A stretch of DNA of 6,750 nt from Bacteroidota bacterium (GTDB lineage Bacteria > Bacteroidota > Bacteroidia > Bacteroidales > Prolixibacteraceae): positions 1 to 6,750 of the forward strand of contig JAUYEQ010000184.1 of NCBI GenBank assembly GCA_030691295.1, written 5' to 3'. A program made the translations under genes and the position numbers. This document shows, in pieces, positions 1 to 5,905 of this stretch (position 1 is its first letter; the number at the start of each line of letters is the position of its first letter). The notes beneath the pieces are model-generated. The model was not told the origin of the DNA and made no database searches. It worked only from the letters and a program-made list of their open reading frames with translations.

Positions 1-237
1 TTCGTCAAATTGATAGAAAAGACTATTTTGCATCGTAATTACGCACTTTCGGATTTTTTGAGATTTGAAAAATATAGGAAACTGAAATGGATTTTTTTCG
101 ATCTGAAATAACAGGCCATCCAATTTATCCAGAAATCGCAAGGCAACTTTATTATTCCAATTTTTATCCAGATAGAATAGGATTTGGGCAACATCCGTAT
201 CTGCTTCAGGAGTCCAGATTATTTTACTTCCCGTCAT
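1..237 (-). CDS. Type II toxin, ParE/RelE fold, partial at left edge
   Basis: The frame opens with ATG at 237 and stays open for 79 codons to the window edge, so the C-terminus (probably about 20 residues) is missing. The pattern is that of ParE/RelE-superfamily toxins: an N-terminal strand with WTPEA (residues 8-12), an alpha-helical hairpin with a conserved W27 and FLDKLD (35-40), an NPFQFP turn (49-54), and the core strands KIRKCVI (61-67) and LFYQFDE (73-79). RelE-fold members cleave mRNA on the ribosome, while ParE members inhibit DNA gyrase; the sequence does not decide between them. Its ATG overlaps the antitoxin stop as ATGA (234-237), the usual translational coupling of a TA operon. 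The family call is fairly secure. The cellular target is not. Confidence 0.8.
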   Translation of the reverse strand, partial: MTGSKIIWTPEADTDVAQILFYLDKNWNNKVALRFLDKLDGLLFQIEKNPFQFPIFFKSQKIRKCVITMQNSLFYQFDE

Positions 238-482
238 TTTCCGGAATATTTACTTCTGTATTTATTCATTATATCATCGTGCAAAATTCCTTCTCCTTTT
301 TTAACGCTCTCAATGGCTTTGTATAAACCAGTTTTTTGAGCTTCGGTTAATTTATCCCATTCCTCATCATTGTCCTTCTGATTGAGATAATTCATAATAA
401 TACCATTGATTTCATTCAATTCTTTGTCATCCAACTGATCAATCTTTTGACAAATGCTATTTTTTAATTCTGCAGTTTTCAT
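234..482 (-). CDS. Antitoxin partner of the ParE/RelE-type toxin
   Basis: This small acidic protein of 82 residues precedes the toxin and overlaps it by 4 nt. The frame could extend upstream to an ATG at 524, but the ATG at 482 is preferred: a TAnnTTTG promoter box lies at 504-511, inside the longer version, and the protein from M1 (MKTAELKNSI) has the expected helical start. Residues 7-36 look like a helical dimerisation region. The C-terminal half, with W42 and the GEGILHDDIM segment (63-72), resembles the toxin-wrapping tail of Bacteroidota addiction-module antitoxins, where a GxSHxxV-like motif is common. It probably neutralises the toxin and may repress its own operon. No clear helix-turn-helix is visible, so the DNA-binding role is an inference. 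Confidence 0.72.
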   Translation of the reverse strand: MKTAELKNSICQKIDQLDDKELNEINGIIMNYLNQKDNDEEWDKLTEAQKTGLYKAIESVKKGEGILHDDIMNKYRSKYSGK

Positions 483-506
483 TGAAATAAGATTTAAACA
501 TTTCAA
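482..506. promoter_or_regulatory. Inverted repeat at TA1 start, candidate operator
   Basis: TTGAAAT (482-488) and ATTTCAA (500-506) are perfect 7-bp inverted arms separated by 11 nt. They lie between the -7 box and the antitoxin ATG and touch both, which is a fitting place for an autoregulatory operator or a leader hairpin. The region is AT-rich, so a chance repeat is possible. Confidence 0.35.
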
Positions 507-511
507 AGTTA
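504..511 (-). promoter_or_regulatory. Bacteroidota -7 box for first TA operon
   Basis: On the minus strand this reads TAACTTTG, an exact match to the Bacteroidota consensus TAnnTTTG. It sits 21 nt upstream of the antitoxin ATG at 482, which would give a very short leader. A TTG trinucleotide at 528-530 is the nearest -33 candidate, but its 16-nt gap is shorter than the usual 19-21. Confidence 0.45.
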
Positions 512-606
512 AATTATTTTTCAATTACAATCGGTCGTTTACATTAGATTCCTATAGCAAACGATATTTCCATAAAATCACTTTACCGATTAACCTGAAT
601 TCTTGT

Positions 607-614
607 TTTATTTG
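607..614 (+). promoter_or_regulatory. Weak -7 box candidate for the GTPase gene
   Basis: TTTATTTG matches TAnnTTTG except at the second base. TTTA at 582-585, 21 nt upstream, is a poor -33 match. It would start transcription roughly 20 nt before the GTPase ATG at 641. Nothing better is visible between 525 and 640, and no palindrome resembling a Zur site was found there. Confidence 0.25.
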
Positions 615-640
615 CATGAATATTTCACAAGAGACAAATC

Positions 641-1684
641 ATGAGGGAAGAACGAATACCTGTCACAATTATCACCGGATTTTTAGGCGCAGGCAAAACC
701 AGTTTACTTAACAAACTGATCAGCAAACATCCGGAGAAAAAGTTTGCCATTATTGAAAATGAATTCGGTGAAACGGGTATCGATGGGGCTTTGATTGCCG
801 CAGCTCCAGATGACATTTTTGAGTTGAGCAATGGCTGTATCTGCTGTTCTTTGGGCGAAGATTTTGTGTTTACGCTCGAAAATATGCTTGGAAGTTCTTC
901 ACTATTCAATCATTTATTGATTGAAACAACCGGTATTGCCGACCCATCGTCCATCATCGATGCTTTTGTTTCAGGAGAAAGTATCCAAACCCGGTTTCGT
1001 ATCGACAGTGTGGTGTGCGTTGCCGATGCGGTTAATATGGAAGATTTGATGGACGACCAGCTGGAAGTGCGAAAACAGCTTGCATTGGCTGATTTGATTT
1101 TGCTGAACAAAACCGACAGCGTTCATCCCAACTATGCAAAAACACTTGCGCTGACGATCGCAGAAATCAGTCCGATGGCAAAAATTTTCGCTACCTCTTT
1201 TGCAAATATCGATGAAATTAATGTGCTGGATACCAATTCCTATTCGCGCGAGGCCATTGAGAATTCAACGCTTTCGTTTTGTGCGCTGGACGTTTCAAAA
1301 CCAATGGAGCAGAAAAAATCCAAAATGATTATGAATCCCGGAAACCCTTCAGCAAATCGTCACGATATCACTTCGGAAGGTTTCTCGTTTACCGACAATT
1401 TCGATGTGAATAAATTTGGGTTATGGATGCAGAATTACCTGTACTTCAACAAGGAAACTATTTTCAGGGTAAAGGGAATTGTGAGTTTTGAAAACACAGC
1501 CGATCAATTTATTTTTCATGCAGTGCGCGGTTCGTACATGTTTGAAGTTGGTAAAGAATGGAAAGACGAAGCGCGTTTCAGTAAACTCGTTTTTATCGGA
1601 AAAGATATTTCAAGAACAGAGTTGGAAAGGAACCTGAAACAACTTTTGGTGAAAGATAATGGAACTGGTAGAGAACTGAACTAA
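641..1684 (+). CDS. G3E-family (COG0523/CobW-like) P-loop GTPase
   Basis: This 347-residue protein belongs to the SIMIBI-class G3E GTPases that deliver metal ions or help assemble metalloenzymes in the cytoplasm. The GTPase domain shows Walker A GFLGAGKTS (13-21), ENEFGE (39-44), the family-defining metal-binding CxCC in GCICC (65-69), the Walker B region ETTG (95-98) and the base-specificity motif NKTD (156-159). A CobW C-terminal domain covers about 245-337, with HAVRGSYMFE and FSKLVFIGKD. The linker before it, often rich in histidine in zinc-handling members, has only one histidine (near SANRHDIT). The final 11 or so residues after LKQLL look like extra tail. It is divergent from the first TA pair and ends 2 nt from the second toxin's stop. 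The family is certain. The client enzyme and metal are unknown, so no gene symbol is given. Confidence 0.93.
   Translation: MREERIPVTIITGFLGAGKTSLLNKLISKHPEKKFAIIENEFGETGIDGALIAAAPDDIFELSNGCICCSLGEDFVFTLENMLGSSSLFNHLLIETTGIADPSSIIDAFVSGESIQTRFRIDSVVCVADAVNMEDLMDDQLEVRKQLALADLILLNKTDSVHPNYAKTLALTIAEISPMAKIFATSFANIDEINVLDTNSYSREAIENSTLSFCALDVSKPMEQKKSKMIMNPGNPSANRHDITSEGFSFTDNFDVNKFGLWMQNYLYFNKETIFRVKGIVSFENTADQFIFHAVRGSYMFEVGKEWKDEARFSKLVFIGKDISRTELERNLKQLLVKDNGTGRELN
1604..1639 (+). repeat. Copy 1 of duplicated GTPase 3' segment
   Basis: These 36 nt inside the GTPase gene encode DISRTELERNLK. They match 2233-2268 at 32 of 36 positions, including 20 identical bases in a row (1610-1629 against 2239-2258). 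The four differences are GAT/GAA, ATT/ATC, AGG/AGA and AAC/AAT: all at third codon positions, three of them synonymous and one D-to-E. The copies are 629 bp apart and flank the second TA pair. Confidence 0.85.
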
Positions 1685-1686
1685 AT

Positions 1687-1974
1687 CTATTTGAAAGGAT
1701 TGTCTTCATATTTGGTCAAACCAAACACTTCAATTGCATTCTCCCTTTCATTGATTTTATAAACAACAATATATCCCTTGTAGATGATTTCGCGAATATC
1801 TTCTCTATCAAAAAATATTGATTTTCGGTTTTTATAAGGCATCTGAGTAAGCGCTTTAATCCTGCCAATTATCTCTGATTTGAATTTCCGGGCAGCGGAA
1901 GGCTTGTCTTTGGCAATAAATTCAACCTGATCATTCAACTTAACTTTGAATGAAGTTAAAATTTTAAGCCTCAT
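1687..1974 (-). CDS. Type II toxin, ParE/RelE fold (second TA pair)
   Basis: This complete 95-residue protein has the standard length and topology of the ParE/RelE superfamily. It shows an N-terminal strand (LKILTSF), two helices with a basic second helix (PSAARKFKSEIIGRIKAL, 25-42), the MPYKNR turn (45-50), and C-terminal strands with DIREIIYKGYIVVYKI (59-74) and IEVFGL (81-86). The IREIIYKGYIVVYKI block is typical of ParE-like members. The start ATG at 1974 lies inside the antitoxin gene, overlapping its end by 11 nt in another frame, so translation is probably coupled. The stop is separated from the oppositely oriented GTPase stop by only 2 nt. Gyrase is the likely target for ParE-like members, but this is not shown by the sequence. 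Confidence 0.86.
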   Translation of the reverse strand: MRLKILTSFKVKLNDQVEFIAKDKPSAARKFKSEIIGRIKALTQMPYKNRKSIFFDREDIREIIYKGYIVVYKINERENAIEVFGLTKYEDNPFK

Positions 1975-2197
1975 GTTTTTTGATTGTGGTTTCTAATTCA
2001 TTGTCCAATTGTTCAATGCTTATAAACTCAGCAGTTCCATTTTCAACCTCTTCAAGCTCGTTTTTTAAATATTCCTGAATCGAAACAAACTCAGCATCAT
2101 CCCTGATTAACTGAATTTCTTCTTTATTAAAACGGCTAAGAAACCACATTAAGTGCTTATAAATCTTATCATTTACTCTAAGTCGGATTGTCTGCAT
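1964..2197 (-). CDS. Antitoxin of the second TA pair
   Basis: This 77-residue acidic protein is encoded directly upstream of the ParE-like toxin and overlaps it by 11 nt. The frame is open far upstream into recJ (to 2452), but the true start is taken as the ATG at 2197: a good promoter (TTG-N19-TATCTTTG) ends just before it, and the protein from MQTIRLRVND is the recognisable family unit. Residues 1-12 look like a beta-strand opening, followed by a helical segment (KIYKHLMWFLSRF, 11-23, then NKEEIQLI). The acidic C-terminal half (KNELEEVENGTAEFISIEQL, 45-64) ends in a helix that probably wraps the toxin. This layout is common in small Bacteroidota antitoxins next to ParE/RelE toxins. The gene is visibly more AT-rich than recJ and lysS. 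Confidence 0.8.
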   Translation of the reverse strand: MQTIRLRVNDKIYKHLMWFLSRFNKEEIQLIRDDAEFVSIQEYLKNELEEVENGTAEFISIEQLDNELETTIKKHEA

Positions 2198-2200
2198 AGC

Positions 2201-2235
2201 TTCAATTTTTAACAAAGATACAATTCGAAATTGAA
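2201..2235. promoter_or_regulatory. Nested palindromes over TA2 promoter, candidate operator
   Basis: TTCAATTT (2201-2208) and AAATTGAA (2228-2235) form a perfect 8-bp inverted repeat that brackets the -7 box at 2213-2220. Within it, CAATT-CGA-AATTG (2221-2233) is a perfect 13-bp palindrome lying between the -33 and -7 elements. Three related CAATT/AATTG half-sites in 35 bp fit an operator for antitoxin autorepression. Confidence 0.5.
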
Positions 2236-2242
2236 ATCTCAA
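2213..2242 (-). promoter_or_regulatory. Promoter for second TA operon
   Basis: On the minus strand the -33-like TTG (2242-2240) is followed after exactly 19 nt by TATCTTTG (2220-2213), a full match to TAnnTTTG. The predicted transcript starts a few bases before the ATG at 2197. The -33 element lies inside the orphan GTPase fragment, so this promoter straddles the junction between the inserted and older sequence. Confidence 0.6.
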
Positions 2243-2277
2243 GAACAGAGTTGGAAAGAAATCTGAAACTCCTCTAA
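2233..2277 (+). pseudogene. Orphan 3' end of a G3E GTPase gene
   Basis: Read in frame, this segment encodes EISRTELERNLKLL followed by TAA (2275-2277). It corresponds to DISRTELERNLKQLL near the end of the intact GTPase at 641-1684. It has no start codon and no recognisable GTPase sequence upstream; the similarity fades just before 2233, where the TA2 promoter region begins. Its TAA overlaps the recJ stop TAG (2276-2274, minus strand), which is what a tail-to-tail gene end would look like. The simplest reading is a remnant left when the second TA pair was inserted at the gene's 3' end. A simple duplication is the main alternative. Confidence 0.7.
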
Positions 2278-3995
2278 TACTCCTTTGCCTGTATATCCCT
2301 GATATACAATTGCAAACTTGTTTTTCCCCTGAATTCGTTTTCGGCAATTGAATAACAAATATCAAAAGGCAAACCCTGACTGATGGCTTCGAAGTGCTGG
2401 GCCTGGTTGAAGGCGATTGCTGAAAATTGCGAAGAATTACTGGTTGCTTCAATCAGATCCAGCTTCAGATGTTCCATATTTTTACCCACCGGACGGCTGG
2501 AGCCGCTGTCGAACACATTCTCAGTAATAAATACAGGTATCATGTTATGTGGGCCAAACGGTGCAAACTGTTTCAGGAGCCGGTAAAATTTTGGGGTAAT
2601 GTCCGAAAGCAAAATCTTTGCTTCAGCTTCAATCGATTCGGTTTGTTGTTTGTCGGTGATCAATCGGGTTACAATATCTTCGAAGCGTCGCGAGAATTCG
2701 TATATATTTTCTATTTTCATTGTCAAACCCGCGGCGTACATGTGTCCACCGTACGATTCAAGCAAATCGCTGCAAAGTCCGATCGCTTCATACAAATCGA
2801 AATCGCGCACTGAACGGGCAGAACCGGTTGCCATTCCATTCGATTCGGTCAATACGACTGTTGGCCGGTAATAATGTTCGGTCAGACGTGAAGCAACAAT
2901 TCCCACAACTCCCTTGTGCCAGTCGCGGTTATAAAGTACAGTGGCATTTTTCGCATCATGATCAGGATTGCGTTCAATCATGGCGAGTGCTTCCTGGGTA
3001 ATATCGCGGTCGAGTGTTTTCCTGATTTCGTTGTACGAATTTATTTCATCACCCAGCAACATGGCTTCCTTTTCGTTGGTGGCAGTTAAAATGGCCACCG
3101 ATTTTTTACCATGTTCTATACGGCCCGAAGCGTTAAGACGGGGTCCGATTTTGAAGACAATGTCACTGATAGATATTTCTTCGGAATTAAAACCCGAATA
3201 TTTCATGATGGTTTTCAGGCCAATGCTTGGCGATGAGTTCAGCTTTTTAAGTCCGTAGTAGGCCATCACTCTGTTTTCGCCGGTTACCGGAACTATATCT
3301 GAAGCAATACTTACCACCAACAAATCAAGCAATTCGGCAATTTCAGAGAACGGTACATCGTTCATTTTCGAATAGGCCTGAAGTAGTTTAAAACCTACTC
3401 CGCAACCCGAAAGTTCTTTATAGGGATAATTGCAATCAGGACGTTTAGGATCGAGCACCGCTACTGCATTTGGAATAATATCATCGGGATTGTGGTGATC
3501 GCAGATGATGAAATCGATCCCAAGATCTTTGGCCATCTGGATTCTTTCAACCGCTTTAATTCCGCAATCCAGCACAATTACGAGGGTGACTTTTTGTTCT
3601 GCGGCATAAAGAATGCTGGTTTTTGAAATTCCGTAACCTTCGGAATAACGGTCAGGAATATAATAATCGAGGTTTTGAATGCGGGTGCGGAGAAAGGTGT
3701 ACATCAAGGCAACCGAAGTGGTACCATCCACATCGTAATCGCCGTAAATCAGCACTTTCTCCTGATTATTGATCGCTCTTTCAAGTCGTTCAACTGCTTT
3801 GTCCATGTCCTTCATCAGAAACGGGTCGTGCAGATCGGTCAATTTTGGCCTGAAGAATGTCTGTGCTTCGGCATAGGATGTAACTCCCCGTTGTGCCAAA
3901 AGATTGGCAATAACCATATTGACATTTAACGCCGCCGATAAATGTTTAATGATATTTATATCGCCCTCTTTTTTAATATTCCAAACTTTCCCCAT
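2274..3995 (-). CDS. recJ: Single-stranded-DNA-specific 5'-3' exonuclease RecJ
   Basis: RecJ degrades single-stranded DNA from the 5' end in recombinational repair, mismatch repair and fork rescue. The protein has 573 residues from the ATG at 3995; a GTG one codon earlier (3998) is possible but less likely. The DHH phosphoesterase core shows GDYDVDG (85-91), LDCG (142-145) and DHH (166-168), followed by SGCGVGFK (196-203), ASDIVP (231-236) and GPRLNASGRIEHG (284-296). The DHHA1 part shows WHKGVVGIVASR (359-370), GSARS (391-395) and GGHMYAAG (416-423). An OB-type nucleic-acid-binding domain occupies roughly 455-573, with FAPFGPHNMIPVF at its start. All metal-binding motifs are intact and the length is normal. 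It is divergent from lysS, and with no obvious terminator after it, read-through into the second TA pair is possible. Confidence 0.96.
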   Translation of the reverse strand: MGKVWNIKKEGDINIIKHLSAALNVNMVIANLLAQRGVTSYAEAQTFFRPKLTDLHDPFLMKDMDKAVERLERAINNQEKVLIYGDYDVDGTTSVALMYTFLRTRIQNLDYYIPDRYSEGYGISKTSILYAAEQKVTLVIVLDCGIKAVERIQMAKDLGIDFIICDHHNPDDIIPNAVAVLDPKRPDCNYPYKELSGCGVGFKLLQAYSKMNDVPFSEIAELLDLLVVSIASDIVPVTGENRVMAYYGLKKLNSSPSIGLKTIMKYSGFNSEEISISDIVFKIGPRLNASGRIEHGKKSVAILTATNEKEAMLLGDEINSYNEIRKTLDRDITQEALAMIERNPDHDAKNATVLYNRDWHKGVVGIVASRLTEHYYRPTVVLTESNGMATGSARSVRDFDLYEAIGLCSDLLESYGGHMYAAGLTMKIENIYEFSRRFEDIVTRLITDKQQTESIEAEAKILLSDITPKFYRLLKQFAPFGPHNMIPVFITENVFDSGSSRPVGKNMEHLKLDLIEATSNSSQFSAIAFNQAQHFEAISQGLPFDICYSIAENEFRGKTSLQLYIRDIQAKEY

Positions 3996-4037
3996 CACGT
4001 TTTCTTCAGAACAATTCCGATTTTTTCAAAAATTTCT

Positions 4038-4068
4038 CAAAGATAGGAAATGAACTTAGATATGGAAA
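4038..4068 (-). promoter_or_regulatory. Promoter for recJ
   Basis: On the minus strand TTTC (4068-4065) is separated by 19 nt from TATCTTTG (4045-4038). This matches the Bacteroidota TTTG-N19-21-TAnnTTTG layout with one mismatch in the -33 box. The leader to the ATG at 3995 would be about 35 nt. Confidence 0.6.
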
Positions 4069-4124
4069 GTATATGCCCTACATTCATGCATATTTTGTTA
4101 ATAATTTTGATTGCAATAGTTTGT

Positions 4125-4132
4125 TATCTTTG
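4125..4132 (+). promoter_or_regulatory. -7 box for lysS-gpsA
   Basis: TATCTTTG is an exact TAnnTTTG match 36 nt upstream of the lysS ATG. The -33 element is unclear: TTTG at 4106-4109 is too close (15 nt) and TTTG at 4094-4097 too far (27 nt). The leader is AT-rich with no Shine-Dalgarno sequence, as usual in this phylum, and no T-box or other riboswitch is apparent. Confidence 0.5.
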
Positions 4133-4168
4133 CCGGAAATTTTTTGAATTTTTTAATCGTACGAACGA

Positions 4169-5893
4169 ATGAGTATATCTGATTTAAGCGAACAGGAGAT
4201 CATTAGACGCAGCTCCTTGCAGAAGATCAGGGAAATGGGCGTTAACCCCTATCCCGCTGCTGAATTCCCGGTAAATGTATTGGCACTTGAGATCAAAGAA
4301 AAATACAATCCTGAACTGAATAATTTTCAGGAAGTGGTTGTTGCTGGCCGTATCATGAGCCGCCGTATCATGGGAAAAGCTTCGTTCGCCGAATTGCAGG
4401 ATTCTTCAGGAAGAATACAACTGTACATGAACCGTGACGAAATTTGTCCGGATGAAGACAAAAGCCTGTACAATGAAGTATTTAAGAAACTACTCGACAT
4501 TGGCGATATTGTTGGCATAAAAGGCTTTGTATTTATTACGCAGACCGGAGAACTTTCAATTCATGTGAGAGAATTTAGTGTGCTGAGCAAATCGCTTCGT
4601 CCGCTGCCGGTTGTAAAAGAAAAAGACGGTCAGTTGTTCGACGCGGTTACCGATCCGGAAATGAGGTATCGTCAGCGATATGTCGATCTGATTGTGAATC
4701 CGCAGGTGAAGGATACCTTTATCAAACGGACCAAAATCATCAATACAATGCGGCAGTTTTTCAACGAACAGGGTTACCTCGAAGTTGAAACACCAATATT
4801 GCAGTCTATCCCTGGAGGGGCAACTGCCCGTCCGTTTATCACCCACCACAATGCATTGAATATCCCGCTATACTTGCGTGTTGCCAACGAACTTTACCTG
4901 AAACGGCTGATTGTTGGCGGATTCGATGGAGTTTACGAGTTCTCCAAAGACTTCCGCAACGAAGGCATGGACCGCACGCATAATCCGGAATTTACCGTAA
5001 TGGAAATTTATGTGGCCTACAAAGACTACATCTGGATGATGAACTTCACCGAAGAAATGATTGAACGCGTGGCAATTGCGCTGCACGGAACTACAAATGT
5101 CCAACTGGGCAATGAGACGATCAATTTCAAACGTCCGTTTAAACGGGTGACCATGTACGATGCCATCAAGGAACATACGGGCTTTGACATTTCAGGAAAA
5201 ACGGAAGATGAACTCAGGGATATTTGCAAACAGGTTGGCATCGAAACTGACCCGACCATGGGAAAAGGCAAACTGATCGACGAACTGTTCGGCGAAAAAT
5301 GTGAACACCACTATATACAACCCACTTTTATCATCGACTATCCGGTTGAAATGTCGCCGCTAACCAAAAAACACCGTTCGGTTGAAGGACTGACAGAGCG
5401 TTTCGAATTGATGGTGAACGGCAAAGAACTGGCAAATGCCTATTCTGAACTGAACGACCCGATTGATCAGCGCGAACGTTTTGAAGATCAGATGAAGCTA
5501 TCTGAAAAAGGAGATGACGAGGCGATGTTTATTGACCAGGACTTTTTACGTGCGCTGGAATACGGGATGCCGCCAACTTCAGGAATGGGAATCGGCATTG
5601 ACCGCTTAACGATGTTCATGACCAACAACCTATCTATTCAGGATGTACTTTTCTTCCCGCAAATGAAGCCTGAAAAAAATGCGGATGCTGCTGATCCGGA
5701 TGAAAAATTCACGGAACTCGGAATTCCTTCGGAATGGGTCGAAGTCATAAAAAAAATAGGGTTAAAAAAAGTTAAAGAGTTGAAAGAAGTTAAGGCCAGC
5801 AAATTTTTTAACGACATTTGCGGTTTCAACAAAAAAAATAAGCTGGGCCTGATCAATCCTTCAATGGAAGATGTAACCAAGTGGCTGTTATAA
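4169..5893 (+). CDS. lysS: Lysyl-tRNA synthetase, class II
   Basis: This enzyme attaches lysine to tRNA-Lys through lysyl-adenylate in the cytoplasm. The protein has 574 residues. An N-terminal OB-fold anticodon-binding domain covers about 55-150 ([18 protein letters not shown] to [12 protein letters not shown]). The class II catalytic core contains the motif 1 region ([17 protein letters not shown]), motif 2 with FRNEG (262-266) then [13 protein letters not shown], and motif 3 GMGIGIDR (472-479). [12 protein letters not shown] before motif 3 is typical of LysRS. The active site looks complete. About 70 residues extend past the point where the roughly 505-residue E. coli enzyme ends. This extension is lysine-rich and probably helical, and Bacteroidota LysRS proteins commonly have it. 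The ATG at 4169 is the only sensible start. gpsA follows after 12 nt, so the two are probably co-transcribed. Confidence 0.97.
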   Translation: MSISDLSEQEIIRRSSLQKIREMGVNPYPAAEFPVNVLALEIKEKYNPELNNFQEVVVAGRIMSRRIMGKASFAELQDSSGRIQLYMNRDEICPDEDKSLYNEVFKKLLDIGDIVGIKGFVFITQTGELSIHVREFSVLSKSLRPLPVVKEKDGQLFDAVTDPEMRYRQRYVDLIVNPQVKDTFIKRTKIINTMRQFFNEQGYLEVETPILQSIPGGATARPFITHHNALNIPLYLRVANELYLKRLIVGGFDGVYEFSKDFRNEGMDRTHNPEFTVMEIYVAYKDYIWMMNFTEEMIERVAIALHGTTNVQLGNETINFKRPFKRVTMYDAIKEHTGFDISGKTEDELRDICKQVGIETDPTMGKGKLIDELFGEKCEHHYIQPTFIIDYPVEMSPLTKKHRSVEGLTERFELMVNGKELANAYSELNDPIDQRERFEDQMKLSEKGDDEAMFIDQDFLRALEYGMPPTSGMGIGIDRLTMFMTNNLSIQDVLFFPQMKPEKNADAADPDEKFTELGIPSEWVEVIKKIGLKKVKELKEVKASKFFNDICGFNKKNKLGLINPSMEDVTKWLL

Positions 5894-5905
5894 CCGGAAA
5901 AACAA

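Noticed and set aside
483..524. Longer start (ATG at 524) for the first antitoxin
   Set aside because: The -7 box at 504-511 would then be inside the coding region, and the extra 14 residues do not resemble the family start.
2206..2232. Possible extension of the GTPase relic upstream of 2233 (reads LTKIQFEI against FSKLVFIG)
   Set aside because: There is only weak residue similarity, little base identity and a needed gap. The bases are better explained as the TA2 promoter and palindromes.
1604..2268. Insertion sequence with target-site duplication
   Set aside because: There is no transposase and no terminal inverted repeats, and the flanking copies differ at four synonymous-type sites, unlike a fresh target duplication.
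2248..2271. GAGTT/AACTC hairpin after recJ as a terminator
   Set aside because: It has only five base pairs with a 14-nt loop and no T-run on either strand, and it lies in the repeated GTPase fragment, whose sequence is explained by coding.
2198..2452. Upstream extension of the second antitoxin frame, giving a 162-residue protein
   Set aside because: The extra 85 codons lie antisense-frame within recJ coding sequence and across the TA2 promoter. The recognisable antitoxin begins at the ATG at 2197.
2383..3258. Several plus-strand open frames within the recJ region
   Set aside because: They are antisense shadows of recJ, which has continuous conserved motifs on the minus strand, and none resembles a known protein.
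4046..4124. Riboswitch, T-box or small RNA in the recJ-lysS intergenic region
   Set aside because: The stretch is short, AT-rich and without a stable stem or T-box sequence. Two ordinary divergent promoters account for it.
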